A stretch of 64,000 bases of DNA from Pseudoduganella armeniaca. Lineage in GTDB: Bacteria; Pseudomonadota; Gammaproteobacteria; Burkholderiales; Burkholderiaceae_D. Below, one piece after another: positions 24,608-35,409 of this stretch; within the stretch, counting starts at the first letter, position 1; the number at the start of each line of letters is the position of its first letter. Below the pieces are notes generated by a model. It did not search any database and had not been told where the DNA came from. It worked only from the letters and a program-made list of their open reading frames with translations. Both the position numbers and the translations under genes were made by a program. The DNA is taken from positions 3,534,001 to 3,598,000 of the forward strand of contig NZ_CP028324.1 in NCBI RefSeq assembly GCF_003028855.1, read 5' to 3'.

Positions 24608-25750
24608 TCACTTCAGGTAGGCGAAAATCTGCGTCCACATCTGGTCGGAATCGAGGTAGGCGCTGTGCGCCCCCAGGAAGTCCGAGCCGCTGTTTACCTG
24701 GTAGTCGCTGACCTGGCCTGGAAACACGGGGTTGGCGACGTAGCTCAACGGGTCGTCCAGGTCGTAGAAGTTCAGCCAGTACGGCATCGTCGCGGGCAGT
24801 AGTTTCCCGTTCGGCAGTGTCGCCAGCGCGCCCAGTTCATACAGCAGCGGCGCCTGCGAACCAAAGGTGATCAGTGCGGCCACATTGCCCGGTCGATGTT
24901 CGACCAGGGTTTCCAGGCTGGCGATACCGCCCAGGCTGTGCGCCAGGATGACCACCTGATCGTTCGGCACCGCCGCGAGCTGGTCGGCGATGAGGCGCCG
25001 GAGCGCCGCCCCGCGCGCCTGGTAACGCAGGATGTCGCCGAACGCATCGCGCACCATATCGGTCAGCTTGCCGCGATAGCCGGCAAGCAGTGGCCCGGCC
25101 AGCCGCGCGGCCAGGCTCAGCGCGCCAGCCATCGCGCCACGGTTTCCTTCGACCAGATGGGCATTGACGGCCTCGATCAGTTCGTTCCTGCGCTCGAGCG
25201 TAGGGGCAGGCCGGTCGTGCCCGTCGGCGAGCCGGAGCACGCGTGCCACGGTGGCGCGTGCCAGCACCGTGGCGAGGTCGCCTGGGGCCAGCGCGTTGGA
25301 ATCGCCCCGCAGCAAGCGGCTGTAGTCAGCCTGCACGCTGTCGACCGCCCCGGCCAACAGCTGGTCCAGGCCATCTTCGACAAAGCTCGGCAACGCCTGG
25401 GCCGGCAGGGAAAGATGGCGCAGCCGGATACCTTCCCGGCCGTCCTGGCTGTTGCCCAAGGGTGTGCGCTTGGATAGTGCAAGCTGGTGCATCTCGACTG
25501 TGGGATCGTACAGCAGCACCGTCCAGCGGAACTCGTCGTCCGCCACCACGTTGCGCCCGCCAGTGGCGCCGTAGCGCGGGATCGAGCGCGACACATCCGC
25601 TTCCGCGCCATGGGTCTCGCCCCAGAAGCATTCGACCAACTCGATGCCGTGCCCGGATTGCTCCAGGCGCCGCCTGATTTTTGCGATGCTCTCGTCATAG
25701 CCGGCACGCCGGACGCCGGTGCCATGGACAAACAACAGTTTTTTGGTCAC
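24608..25750 (-). CDS. Alpha/beta hydrolase at the head of the conflict operon
   Basis: From the GTG at 25750 (GGAG 8 bases upstream) the protein is 380 residues: KKLLFVHGTGVRRAGYDESI carries the oxyanion-hole HGTG, and VVILAHSLGGIASL the nucleophile Ser in an AHSLGG elbow. DFLGAHSAYL near the C-terminus supplies a plausible catalytic His, and YDLDDPLSYVANP a plausible Asp. No signal peptide; the substrate could be a lipid, peptide or ester. The gene lies 6 bases upstream of the caspase-VMAP gene and shares its direction, so it could be a second effector or a target of proteolysis. An ORF extension upstream to 25837 exists but lacks a good RBS. Confidence 0.7.
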   Translation of the reverse strand: MTKKLLFVHGTGVRRAGYDESIAKIRRRLEQSGHGIELVECFWGETHGAEADVSRSIPRYGATGGRNVVADDEFRWTVLLYDPTVEMHQLALSKRTPLGNSQDGREGIRLRHLSLPAQALPSFVEDGLDQLLAGAVDSVQADYSRLLRGDSNALAPGDLATVLARATVARVLRLADGHDRPAPTLERRNELIEAVNAHLVEGNRGAMAGALSLAARLAGPLLAGYRGKLTDMVRDAFGDILRYQARGAALRRLIADQLAAVPNDQVVILAHSLGGIASLETLVEHRPGNVAALITFGSQAPLLYELGALATLPNGKLLPATMPYWLNFYDLDDPLSYVANPVFPGQVSDYQVNSGSDFLGAHSAYLDSDQMWTQIFAYLK

Positions 25751-26039
25751 CGTTACACTCCGGGTCTGGGACACATTGTTCAGGTTGCGCGAACAGGACA
25801 GGAAGCCGTGCGGCAGCCGGCAGGCTTTGCCATGCACTCCCGGTCGCTCGCCGAGGATTAGGACTTGTTATTCTAATGCATGGCATCCAGCAATTTCCAC
25901 CACAGGCGCAATTGCAGGGGTAGCATGCCTCATCGACTGCGGCGCGGTGGCAAGCTCGGTGGCGCAATCGGCCCGTGCCGGGTATGATGGCGCCGCGGGC
26001 CGACAATCGTGCCGCCCGCGCACCCGACCGAACCAACCC
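25751..26039. promoter_or_regulatory. Divergent intergenic region, conflict operon vs czc operon
   Basis: 289 bases between the GTG of the hydrolase gene (leftward) and the ATG of czcI (rightward) must hold the promoters of both operons. No strong -35/-10 pair or clear operator palindrome is visible by eye; the AT-richest part is about 25860-25885. Confidence 0.3.
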
Positions 26040-26396
26040 ATGCGCCGCTGGCTCCTTATCCTGCTGATGCTGATCTACCCGTTCCAGGTAACCCTGGCGA
26101 TGGCGGACGGCTGCTGCCTGGCGACGCCGGCCGGTATCACGCATCATGCGGACGACGACGGCAACGCCAGCGTGCAACCGGCGTTCAGCGTCGACGATGG
26201 CGCCGGTGCGGCGGGCGACCCGCATTGCCCGGCCTGCGTGTTCGGTCACCACAGCTGCATCCCGCAACAAACCTCCCTCTGTCCTCCCGCGCCCGAGCGG
26301 GTCGCGATCGCGCCATTGGCGGCCTTGACGCCCGCATCGCTGCTGGCCGGGCGCCCTGACCGGCCCCAGTGGACCGCCGCCAGGCGTGCCCACTGA
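26040..26396 (+). CDS. czcI: CzcI-like small periplasmic metal-resistance protein
   Basis: The 118-residue product has an N-terminal signal peptide (MRRWLLILLMLIYPFQVTLA) with cleavage near MADG, then a Cys/His-rich mature part (DGCC, HH, PHCPACVFGHHSC, SLC). This matches the CzcI family, which precedes czcCBA in Cupriavidus and is linked to regulation of the efflux system. It starts the operon, 76 bases before czcC. The metal-binding residues suggest a periplasmic sensor or buffer for Co/Zn/Cd, as inferred from family and context. Confidence 0.7.
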   Translation: MRRWLLILLMLIYPFQVTLAMADGCCLATPAGITHHADDDGNASVQPAFSVDDGAGAAGDPHCPACVFGHHSCIPQQTSLCPPAPERVAIAPLAALTPASLLAGRPDRPQWTAARRAH

Positions 26397-26472
26397 CGCG
26401 CGCGGCCCGACCGCGCCAGTGACCCTGCACGCCTGATCCGTCCACTCGTTAACACAGACATCAGGAGTCAGC

Positions 26473-27715
26473 ATGACCATCTCGTCCGGACGCATTACCG
26501 TCCTGGCCGTGGCGTCGGCGTTGGCACTGCGTTGCGGCACTGCCGCGGCGCAGGCGACGCCGGCCGCCCAGCCCCCTTGACACTGCCGGCCGCCATCGCG
26601 CTGGCCAGTGAAAATCACCCTGTCTTGCGCGCCGCCGCACATGACGTGGCCGCCAGTGTCGCCGCCGTCGACCAAGCGCGCCAGTTGCCCAATCCCGAGC
26701 TGTCCTACCTACGCGAGGGCATGACGCCGGCAGCCGTACCACCACCATCCAACTGAGCCAGCCGATCGAGCTGGGCGGCAAGCGGCAGGCGCGCGTCGCG
26801 CTGGCCCAGGCGGGGCTCGGCGTCGCCACCGGCGCGGCGCAACTGCGCCGCCAGGCGCTGCGCGCCGACGTCATCGCCGCCTATTTCGATGCGCTGATCG
26901 CGCAGGAGCGCGCGAGCTTGGCCGGCGACGCGGCCGCGCTGGCCGAGCGCAGTGCCGACGTGGTGGCGCGCCGCGTGGCGGCCGGCAAGGCCTCGCCCGT
27001 CGACGCGGCACGGGCCCGCCTGGTACCGGCCGACGCGCGCATCGACAGCGCGCGCGCCGACACCGCCCTGACCATCGCGCGCCAGCGGCTGGAGGCACTG
27101 ATCGGCACGCCGCTGGCGGCGCGCCCGCTGGCAAGCGCCGATACCGCGCCGCCGCCTGCCCTGCCGGCCAATGCGGACAATGCGGACAATGCGCCGGCGG
27201 TGCGCCGCGCCAGCAGCGAACTGGCCCTGCAGCAGGCCCGGGTCGGCGCCGAGCGCGCCGCCCGCGTGCCCGACCTGACGCTGACGCTGGGCAGCCAGCG
27301 TGACGACCAGCTGGCGCGGCGCCAGGCCGTCGTCGGCCTGGCGCTCCCGCTGCCGCTGTTTGACCGCAATGCCGGCAATGTCGTGGCAGCGCGTGAACGC
27401 GCCGCCCAGGCCCAGGCCCAGCTCGACGCGGCCAGGCTGGAGGCCGGGACGGCGCTGTCGGCCGCGCGGCTGCAGTACGCCCAAGCGCGCGACGAGGCCG
27501 CGCTACTGGCACAAACCGTCGTGCCGGACGCGCGCAGCGTCTACGAATCCACGCTGAAGGGCTTCGAGTACGGCAAGTTCGCCTTCCTCGACGTGCTGGA
27601 CGCGCAGCGCACGCTGCTGCAGGCGCGCACCCGCCACCTGCAGGCACTGCAGGACGCGTGGCGCGCCCGCGCCGAACTCGAGCAACTTGCCGGCCACGAC
27701 CAGGAGCAGCCATGA
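26473..27715 (+). CDS. czcC: CzcC-like outer-membrane efflux protein, two frameshifts
   Basis: Outer-membrane channel of a tripartite heavy-metal efflux pump. AGGAG precedes the ATG; a signal peptide (ISSGRITVLAVASALALRCG) leads to TolC-like repeats: LTLPAAIALASENHPVLRAA, then NPELSYLREGM, TTTIQLSQPIELGGKRQARV, and a second half with LTLTLGSQRDDQLARRQAVVG and a C-terminal FLDVLDAQRTLLQARTRHLQ. Single missing bases near 26572 (five-C run) and 26731 break the frame; with both restored the protein is about 414 residues, normal for the family. Its TGA overlaps the czcB ATG. Confidence 0.85.
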
Positions 27716-28916
27716 CCCGAACGCAGAAACGACTGATCGCGCTGCTGTGCGCCATTGCCGCGGCGCTCGCGCTGGCGATCTGGTGGCGCGCGCCGGCGGG
27801 CAGCGAGCCCGCCGGCCACGCGGGCCATGCGGATTCGCACGGCCACGACGACCGCCACCCCGAGGCGCCGGTGCCGCAGGCGGAGGAAGACGGCACCGTC
27901 GCGATGACGGAGGCGCAGCTACGCGGCAACGGCATCGGCATCGATATCGCGCGCCCGGCCGCCATCCAGGAGCGGCTGCACCTGCCGGCCCAGGTCAAGG
28001 TCGACGCCGAGCGCACCGTCGCCGTCGCGGCGCCGGCGGCCGGCATCGTGCAATCGGTGCTGGTGTCGCCCGGCAGCGCCGTGCGCAAAGGCGATGCGCT
28101 GCTGGTGCTGCGCAGTCCCGAGGTGGCGCAATGGCGTGCCGATGCCGCCAGCGCGCGCCAGCGCGTGCTGCTGGCCGAATCGGTATACCAGCGCGAGCGC
28201 AAGCTGTGGGACGAGCAAATCTCGGCGCGCCAGGACATGGAAGCGGCCGACACGGCGCTGCGCGAGGCCCGCATCGCCGCGCAGGCCGCCCGCCAGCGGC
28301 TGGCCGCGCTCGGCATCGGCGATGGCGACGCGCAGATGGCGACCGTCACGCTGCGGGCACCGCTGGCCGGCGTCGTCATCGAGCGTCCGGCCGTCGCCGG
28401 CCAGGCCATCGACGGCAGCACGGCGCTGCTGACGATCGCCGACCTGTCGCGGGTATGGATCGAGGCCGCGGTGGCGTCCGGCGACCTGGCGCAGGTGGCG
28501 CCGGGGATGCCGGCCACCGTCACGGCGGCGGCGCTGCCGCGCGAGGTGGCCGGCAGCGTGTCCTATGTTGGCCCGGTGCTGGGCGAGGCGACGCGCATGG
28601 CGACGGCCAGGGTGACCTTGCCGAACCCGGCACTGCGCCTGCGGCCCGGCATGCTGGCCACCGTCGACCTGCTGGCCAGCCGCTGGCGGCGCCCGTCACG
28701 GTGGCGAACGAAGCGATCCAGACGATCCACGAGCGCAGCGTGGTGTTCGTACGCACGCCCGCCGGCTTCCGCGCCAGCCCCGTGCAGGTGGGGCGCTCGG
28801 ACGGCAGGCGCAGCGAGATCGTCAAGGGGCTGGCGGCCGGCGCGCGCGTTGCCGCCGCCGGCAGCTATCTCCTCAAGGCCGACCTCGGGAAGTCCGAGGC
28901 CGAGCATGACCATTGA
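27712..28916 (+). CDS. czcB: CzcB-like periplasmic adaptor (membrane fusion protein), frameshift near 28682
   Basis: Bridges the RND pump and outer-membrane channel. It has an N-terminal membrane anchor (LIALLCAIAAALALAIWW), a His-rich stretch (HAGHADSHGHDDRHPE, possible metal binding), the biotinyl-lipoyl-like hairpin (AAPAAGIVQSVLVSPGSAVRKGD), a helical hairpin, and beta-barrel segments. The frame is lost near 28682 and resumes as PLAAPVTVANEAIQTIHERS; one C restored gives about 401 residues. Coupled to czcC by ATGA; czcA follows 9 bases later. Confidence 0.87.
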
Positions 28917-28925
28917 GGGGGCGCC

Positions 28926-31900
28926 ATGTATGAACGTTTGATCGCCTTTGTCATCGCGCGGCGCTGGCTGGTGCTGTTCGTGGTGCTGGCCGCCGCCTCG
29001 CTCGGCGCGGCCAGCTTCCGCCAGCTGCCCATCGACGCCGTCCCCGACATCACCAACGTCCAGGTGCAGGTCAACACGGCGGCACCGGGCTACTCGCCGG
29101 CCGAGGTGGAGCAGCGCATCACCTACCCCATCGAGACGGTGATGGCCGGCCTGCCGCGGCTGGAGCAAACCCGTTCGCTGTCGAAATACGGCCTGTCGCA
29201 GGTGACGATCGTGTTCCGCGACGGCACCGACATCCATTTCGCCCGCCAGCTCGTGGCCGAACGGCTGCAGCAGGCGCGCGCGCGCCTGCCGGCCGGTCTC
29301 GAACCCGGCCTGGGCCCGTTGGCCACCGGCCTGGGCGAGATCTTCTATTGGACCGTCGAGGCCACCGACAGCGCACGCAAGCCGGACGGCACGCCGTACA
29401 CGCCGACCGACCTGCGCGAAATCCAGGACTGGATCGTGGCGCCGCAATTGCGCGGCGTGGCCGGCGTGACCGAGGTGAACACGATCGGCGGCTACCTGAA
29501 GGAGTACCAGGTGGCGCCGGACCTGGCGCGCCTGGCGGCGCACGGCCTGGCGCTGGCCGATGTCGTCACGGCGCTGGAACGCAACAACGGCAACGCCGGC
29601 GCCGGCTACATCGAGCGCGGCGGCGAGCAGTACGTGGTGCGCACACCCGGCCAGGTGCGCACGCTGGACGAGCTGCGCGAGATCGTGCTGCGTGTCGTCG
29701 ACGGCGCCCCGGTGCGCATCCGCGACGTGGCGGACGTCCAGCTGGGGCGCGAGCTGCGCACCGGCGCGGCCACCGAGAACGGGCGCGAAGTCGTGCTGGG
29801 CGCCGTGTTCATGCTGATGGGCGAGAACAGCCGCGCCGTCGCGGACGCGGCGCAGCACCGCCTGCGCGAAGTGAACCGCTCGCTGCCGCCGGGCGTGCGC
29901 GCGCTGCCGGTGTACGACCGCTCGGTGCTCGTCAACAAGGCCATCGCCACCGTGCGCGCCAACCTGGTCGAGGGAGCGCTGCTGGTCATCGCCATCCTGT
30001 TCGTCTTCCTCGGCAACCTGCGCGCGGCGCTGATCACGGCGCTCGTCATTCCGCTGACGATGCTGCTGGTGTTTACCGGCATGGTGCAGGCCGGCGTCAG
30101 CGCCAACCTGATGAGCCTTGGGGCGCTGGACTTCGGCATCATCGTCGACGGTGCCGTCGTCATCGTCGAGAACTGCATCCGGCGCCTGGCGCACGCGCAG
30201 ACGGCCGCGGGGCGACCGCTGACCCGCGCGGAACGGTTGCGCGAGGTCGCGGCCGCGGCGGCCGAGGCGCGCCGGCCGCTGTTGTTCGGCCAATTGATCA
30301 TCATGACGGTCTACCTGCCGATCTTCGCGCTGGGCGGCATCGAAGGCCGCATGTTCCACCCGATGGCGATCACGGTCGTGCTGGCCCTGCTGGCGGCGAT
30401 GATCCTGTCGGTCACGTTCGTGCCGGCCGCCGTCGCGCTGTGCGTCACGCAGCCGGTGGCGGAGCGCGAAAACCGCTTGATGGCGCAGGCGCGCCGGCTG
30501 TACGACCCGGCGCTGGACTGGGTGCTGCGCAACCGTCCGGTCGCGTTGACCTGCGCGGCGCTGGTGGTGCTGCTGTCAGGCCTGCTGGCCACGCGGCTGG
30601 GCACCGAATTCGCGCCGAACCTGAACGAGGGCGACCTGGCCGTGCTGACCCTGCGCATCCCGGCACCAGCCTGGAGCAGTCGGTACGCATGCAGCAGCAG
30701 CTGGAACGCACCCTGCTGCAGCAGTTTCCCGAGATCGAGCGCATGTTCGCGCGCATCGGTACCGCCGAAGTGGCGACCGATCCGATGCCGCCCAACGCGG
30801 CGGACAGCTACATCATGCTGCGGCCGGAGGCGCAATGGCCACGCCCGCGCCGCACCCATGCGCAGCTGGTGGCGGCGATCACGGCGGCGGCCAATGCCGT
30901 GCCCGGGAATAACTACGAGTTCTCGCAGCCGATCCAGCTGCGCTTCAACGAACTCATCTCGGGCGTGCGCAGCGACGTCGCCGTGAAAGTGTTCGGCGAC
31001 GATCCCGCCGCCATGCAGGCGACCGCCCAGCAGGTGGCACGGGTGCTGGGGCGCCTGCCCGGGGCCGCCGAGGTCAAGGTGGAGCAGACCGAGGGCCTGC
31101 CGGCGCTGACCCTGGAGGTGGACCGCCTGCGCGCGGCGCGCCACGGCCTGAATGTGGCGGACGTGCAGGAGGCTTTCGGCACCCTGGTGGGCGGGCGCGA
31201 CGTCGGCGTGGTCTACGAAGGCGACCGCCGCTTCGCCATCACCGTGCGGCTGGCGGACGGCGTGCGCAGCGACATCGACACGCTGCGCCAGCTGCCGATT
31301 GCGCTGCCGCCGCAGGGTCAGGGGGGGCGCGCGGCCAGCATCCCGCTGGCGGAGATCGCGACCTTGCGCCTGGTGCCGGAAGCCAGCCAGGTCAGCCGCG
31401 AAAACGGCAAGCGGCGCGTCGTCGTCACGGCCAATGTGCGCGGGCGCGACCTGGGTTCCTTCGTGGCCGACCTGCAGGCCGCCTGGCCAAGGTGGACCTG
31501 CCGGCCGGGACCTGGCTGACGGTGGGCGGGCAGTTCGAGAACCTGCGCCAGGCCGGCCTGCGGCTGGCCCTAGTCGTCCCGCTCGCCCTCGGCATCGTGC
31601 TGACCTTGTTGTACCTGATGTTCCACAGCCTGAAGGACGGCCTGCTGGTGTTCACCGGGATTCCGTTCGCGATGACGGGTGGCGTATTGGCGCTGTGGTT
31701 GCGCGGCCTGCCCTTGTCGATTTCGGCGGCGGTGGGCTTCATCGCGCTGTCCGGCGTGGCCGTGTTGAACGGCCTGGTGATGCTGTCGTTCGTACGCGGC
31801 CTGCGCGAGGAAGGCCTGGCAGCGGCGCCCGCGATGCGCGCGGGTGCCCAGGCGCGCTTGCGCGCGGTGCTGATGACGGCGCTGGTGGCGTCGTTCGGCT

Positions 31901-32067
31901 TCGTGCCGATGGCGCTGGCGACCAGCACCGGCGCGGAGGTGCAGCGGCCGCTGGCGACCGTCGTCATCGGCGGCATCCTGTCGTCCACCGCGCTGACCCT
32001 CCTGATCCTGCCCGCGCTGTACACCTGGGCTTACCGGGACAAGGCGGACCAGGGGATCAGAACGTGA
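28926..32067 (+). CDS. czcA: CzcA-like heavy-metal RND efflux pump, two frameshifts
   Basis: Inner-membrane proton/metal antiporter of the HME-RND family exporting divalent cations. The N-terminus RWLVLFVVLAAASLGAASFR is the first membrane helix; LSKYGLSQVTIVFRDGTDI is a family signature; and ALDFGIIVDGAVVIVENCIR carries the D-x5-D-x6-E charged triad in TM4 typical of divalent-cation (Czc) rather than monovalent pumps. Missing bases near 30661 (IPGTSLEQSV expected) and 31481 break the frame; repaired length is about 1047 residues. The 3' end overlaps the convergent VOC gene by about 11 bases. Confidence 0.9.
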
Positions 32068-32484
32068 TGTGCACCGAGGGCGCGCTGCGCTTGCCGGGGC
32101 CATGGTACACGGCCTCGATATTGTTGCCGTCGGGGTCGAGCACGAAGGCGGCGTAATAGCCGGGTGATACGGCCGCTCGCCCGGGCGGCCGTTGTCGCTG
32201 CCGCCCGCCGCCAGCGCGGCGTGGTAGAACCGGGTGACGACGTCCGGGTCGTTCGCCTGGAACGCCAGGTGGTGGCGCCCGGTCAGCACGCCTTGCGCGG
32301 CCGGGCTGTCGCTGCTCGAGACGAACAGCTCGTCGGCCCAGAAGAAGCCGGGGCCTTCGCCGCCCAGCGGAATGTCCAGCACCTCGAAGATCGCGCCATA
32401 GAAGCGCCGCGCGGCCGGCAGGTCGCGCACCACCAGCTGGACATGGTCGATCAGCCGGCCCCGATGAATCTCGCCTGTTTCCAT
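32057..32484 (-). CDS. VOC-family (glyoxalase/bleomycin-resistance fold) protein, frameshift near 32165
   Basis: Starts METGEIHRGRLIDHVQLVVR, the typical first VOC strand, with paired beta-alpha-beta-beta-beta modules: DLPAARRFYGAIFEVL, then RHHLAFQANDPDVVTRFYHA, and after the break PGYYAAFVLDPDGNNIEAVY, the family's C-terminal metal-ligand Glu region. One G missing near 32165 shifts the frame; repaired, it is about 142 residues ending HITF. His in DHVQLVV and Glu in NNIEAVY would be metal ligands. Substrate unknown. Confidence 0.8.
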
Positions 32485-32786
32485 GATTGCTCCCGTCACG
32501 GTTGAACTGCGGATCGGCACCAAGGCCGAGTGCGCCTGGTGCTTAGCGACAGTGTAGGAGCAAAGCGAGCGCGCGGCAAACCGAATCGTTACCGGCAAAT
32601 GGAAACCAGCGGTGGCGTAAGTTCAGTTGACGCCGCCGACCCTTGCAAGGCTAACGCTCAGCGCTACCGAACCGAAAGCAGCCGGCTGCTGGGCAGCGGC
32701 GTCAGCGCAGGTCGATGACCGCGGTCTCGTAGATCCTGCTGACGAAGGCAAGGTTGCCCATGTCTATAGGCCGGACGGATCAGGCG
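32485..32786. other. Intergenic region without a supported gene
   Basis: About 300 bases between the VOC gene and the glycosyltransferase gene, the divergent upstream of the VOC gene and the 3' side of the exopolysaccharide operon. A minus-strand 18-codon stretch at 32709-32765 (MGNLAFVSRIYETAVIDLR) could be the tail of a lost gene. No terminator hairpin or strong promoter was found by eye. Confidence 0.3.
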
Positions 32787-33959
32787 CTAAAGCACGCCCG
32801 CATCGCCCTCCTCCTGCAATGCGGCGCTGTGCTCGGCCGGCGCGGCTTGCTGGAGCGCCATAGTGGGATGCACGCGCGGCGGCAGCGGCTGTGCGGTACG
32901 TTCGGCGGCCAGCCGCGCCGCCAGGTCGAAGTAGCAGTTGGCGATCTGCGATGCCACGCGCTGCCAGGTGTACTGGTCCACCAGGGCGCGTACGGCCGCG
33001 CGGTCGGGCGGCTCGGCCAGGAATTGCTGGATGGCCGCGCGCTGTGCCACCGCGTCGTGCCACGCCACCTTGCGTAGCGCGAACGCGCTCTCGCGCAGGT
33101 CCAGCGCGTTCTCGTCGGTCATGACGACGGGGGTGCCGGCGGCCAGCGCTTCGAGCACCGCCAGCGGGAAGACTTCGCCGTGGCTGGGCAAGGCGACCAC
33201 CGAGGCGGCCGCGAAAGCGCCGGCAAGCAATGGGTCCTGGTGCTGCAGCTCGCCCAGCCAGCGCACCGAAGGCGAGCGCAGCACGGCGTCCAGGTAGCCT
33301 TGGTCCTCGCGCGCGCAGCGACCGATCAGCACGATCGGCAAATCCAGCCCTTCCAGCGCCTGCACCAGACCCAACTGGTTCTTGTAGGGGCTGATCGTGC
33401 CGGCCATCAGGACGAACGGTCCCGTGATGCCGGTGCGATGGCGGAACAGTTCGGGACGGGCCATGAAGAACTGCCGGCTGATCCCGTTCGGGAACACGCG
33501 AATCTTCGATGACTCGATCAGGAAGCCGGACATGATCGCGTCGCGCTCCGGCTCGCCCAGCGCGATCACCAGGCGCGCCAGCTGCAGCGCCTTCTTGGTC
33601 TGCGCGTAGCTGGTCTGCACGTGCCACGCCGTCAGGCGCCCGGCCAGCCGGTCGGCCACGCGGGCGCGAAAGCCCGAGGCGCGGTCCCAACCGGGCGACA
33701 ACAGTGGCGACAGCACCACGGGCACGCCCATCTCGGTGGCCGCTTCGACCACGCGGTAGTTGCCATTGATCGCGGAAAACACATGGATCAGGTCGTAGCT
33801 GTCCAGCCGCTCGCGGTTCGGGTCGACCAGCTCGGCCTGCAATGGATGGGCGGCGTCCTGGCCCAGCCGGTTCAGCGCCGCGATGGTTTCCCGCACCTGC
33901 ACCTGCAGGCCGCCCTCGCGCTGGAACAGCATCGGGTACGACAATATGCCTACACGCAT
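32787..33959 (-). CDS. Family 4-type glycosyltransferase of the exopolysaccharide cluster
   Basis: The 390-residue enzyme begins MRVGILSYPMLFQREGGLQV, the usual GT4 N-terminal strand with Gly-rich loop. It shows the nucleotide-sugar-binding C-domain with AGTISPYKNQLGLVQAL and the E-x7-E-like motif PSHGEVFPLAVLEALAAGTP. The start is ATG 33959, two bases after the stop of the flippase gene. Probably adds one sugar to the lipid-linked exopolysaccharide unit; donor and acceptor cannot be read. It is the last gene of the minus-strand glycan operon. The C-terminal 40 residues are Ala/Gln/Pro-rich. Confidence 0.85.
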   Translation of the reverse strand: MRVGILSYPMLFQREGGLQVQVRETIAALNRLGQDAAHPLQAELVDPNRERLDSYDLIHVFSAINGNYRVVEAATEMGVPVVLSPLLSPGWDRASGFRARVADRLAGRLTAWHVQTSYAQTKKALQLARLVIALGEPERDAIMSGFLIESSKIRVFPNGISRQFFMARPELFRHRTGITGPFVLMAGTISPYKNQLGLVQALEGLDLPIVLIGRCAREDQGYLDAVLRSPSVRWLGELQHQDPLLAGAFAAASVVALPSHGEVFPLAVLEALAAGTPVVMTDENALDLRESAFALRKVAWHDAVAQRAAIQQFLAEPPDRAAVRALVDQYTWQRVASQIANCYFDLAARLAAERTAQPLPPRVHPTMALQQAAPAEHSAALQEEGDAGVL

Positions 33960-33961
33960 GA

Positions 33962-35409
33962 TCACCCTCCTCGTCGAACGACATGGCCGCGCACCAGCTT
34001 GCGCCATACGAATTCCAGTTCCCGCGCCAGCGGGTGCCGGCACAGCACGATCCCGGCCAGCCACAACGGCACGGCACCGGCGACTGCAGCCAGCAATTGC
34101 GCCGTGCCGCGCGGCAGTGCCAACACGGCAGCCAGCGGCGCCAGGCTCGTCAGCGCCGTCAGCGCGGCACTGCGTGCCACCGCCGCCAGCAGCGCCGCCG
34201 CGCCAATGCCGCCGAAGCGGTCCAGGTAGCGCCAGGTCAGCCAGCAACGGAACACGGCACCGAGCACGACAGCGCCCGCGACCCAGTGCAAGCCCAGCAG
34301 CGCAGCCGGCAGCACGGCCGCCACCCGCACGGCAACGGCCAATGTGTCGAGCCGGGCCTGGACGCGCACGTGCCCCGCCGCCACGAACAGGTAGCGGGCC
34401 ATGCTGAACATGCTATACAGTGCCGCGGAGCAGCACATGATACGGATCAAGGGCGCCGCCCCGTGCCACTGGTCGCCGTACAGGATGTTGATGATTGGCA
34501 ACGCCAGCAGGGCCAGCAGAGCGAAAAACGGCCAGGCCACGGCTGTCATGCAGCCGACCGTCAGCAGGTAGCTGGCGCGCAGGTCGTGGCCAGCCCGGGC
34601 CTGGGCGGCGAACAGCGGCAGCATGACGGGCGCGACAGCGCTCGTCACGGCCTGGCTGAACAGGCTGAGCAGCCCCTGCGCCTTGCCGAACAGCGCCACG
34701 TCCGTTGCGCCAGCAGCTTGCCGACGATCAGGTCGGGCGCGGCAACGCCGGCCTCGTCGATCACGTTGCCGCCGGTCGCCAGCATGCCGAAGCCAAGCAC
34801 ATCGCGCACGCCCGGCAGTCCGGGCAGCCAAGGCAACTCGGCAGGCCGCAGCGGCAGGCTGACGAGCCACGCCGCCAACGTGGCCGCCACGGCGCCCCAG
34901 GCCAGGCTGAGGCAGCCGTATCCCTGCGCCGCCAGCCACAAGGTACATAGCAGCTGGGTGAGCGCATGCGCGGTGTTGATGACGTAGATGGAGGCCAGCC
35001 GCAAGTGGCGCCGCAACAGCGACAAGGTCAGCGCCGTGAACGGCAGCATGACGAAATTGAGCGCCAACAGGCGCATCACGTCGCGCAAGCGCGGCGCGTC
35101 GTAGAACGTGGCCACGGGGCCGCTGGCCAGCAGCACCAGCAGCGCCAGCAGCCAGGCCGATACCAGTGCGACCGTGAGCGCGGCGCGCAGCTGGACGCGG
35201 CCCAGTGCCGGTGTCGCGACGATGTACTGGCCGACTCCGAAGTCGCGCAGCACCTGGGCCAGCCCGACCAGCACGGCGCCGATCGAATACACGCCGATCT
35301 CGGCCGGCGCCAGCATGCGCGCGATCAGCATCGAGCCCACGGTGGCGATCAGCAAGGCCGTGTAGCGCTCGCCGAACGAGAACAGCAGCGAACGGCGCGC
35401 CGTGCTCAT
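33962..35409 (-). CDS. Oligosaccharide flippase (Wzx-like), frameshift near 34705
   Basis: Inner-membrane lipid-linked oligosaccharide flippase of the polysaccharide biosynthesis (MOP) family. About 482 residues with roughly 12-14 membrane helices: the N-terminus reads LLFSFGERYTALLIATVGSM and helices follow in pairs. The break at about 34705 (LLGATDVALFGKAQGL expected) removes one G; the second half then continues SLFSQAVTSAVAPVMLPLFA to the end. The next gene (GT4) starts just past the stop, and the preceding glycosyltransferase stop lies against its ATG, so these genes are co-translated. Confidence 0.82.

Noticed and set aside
32709..32765. 18-codon ORF MGNLAFVSRIYETAVIDLR
   Set aside because: Too short, no RBS and no recognisable partner; mentioned only as a possible remnant.
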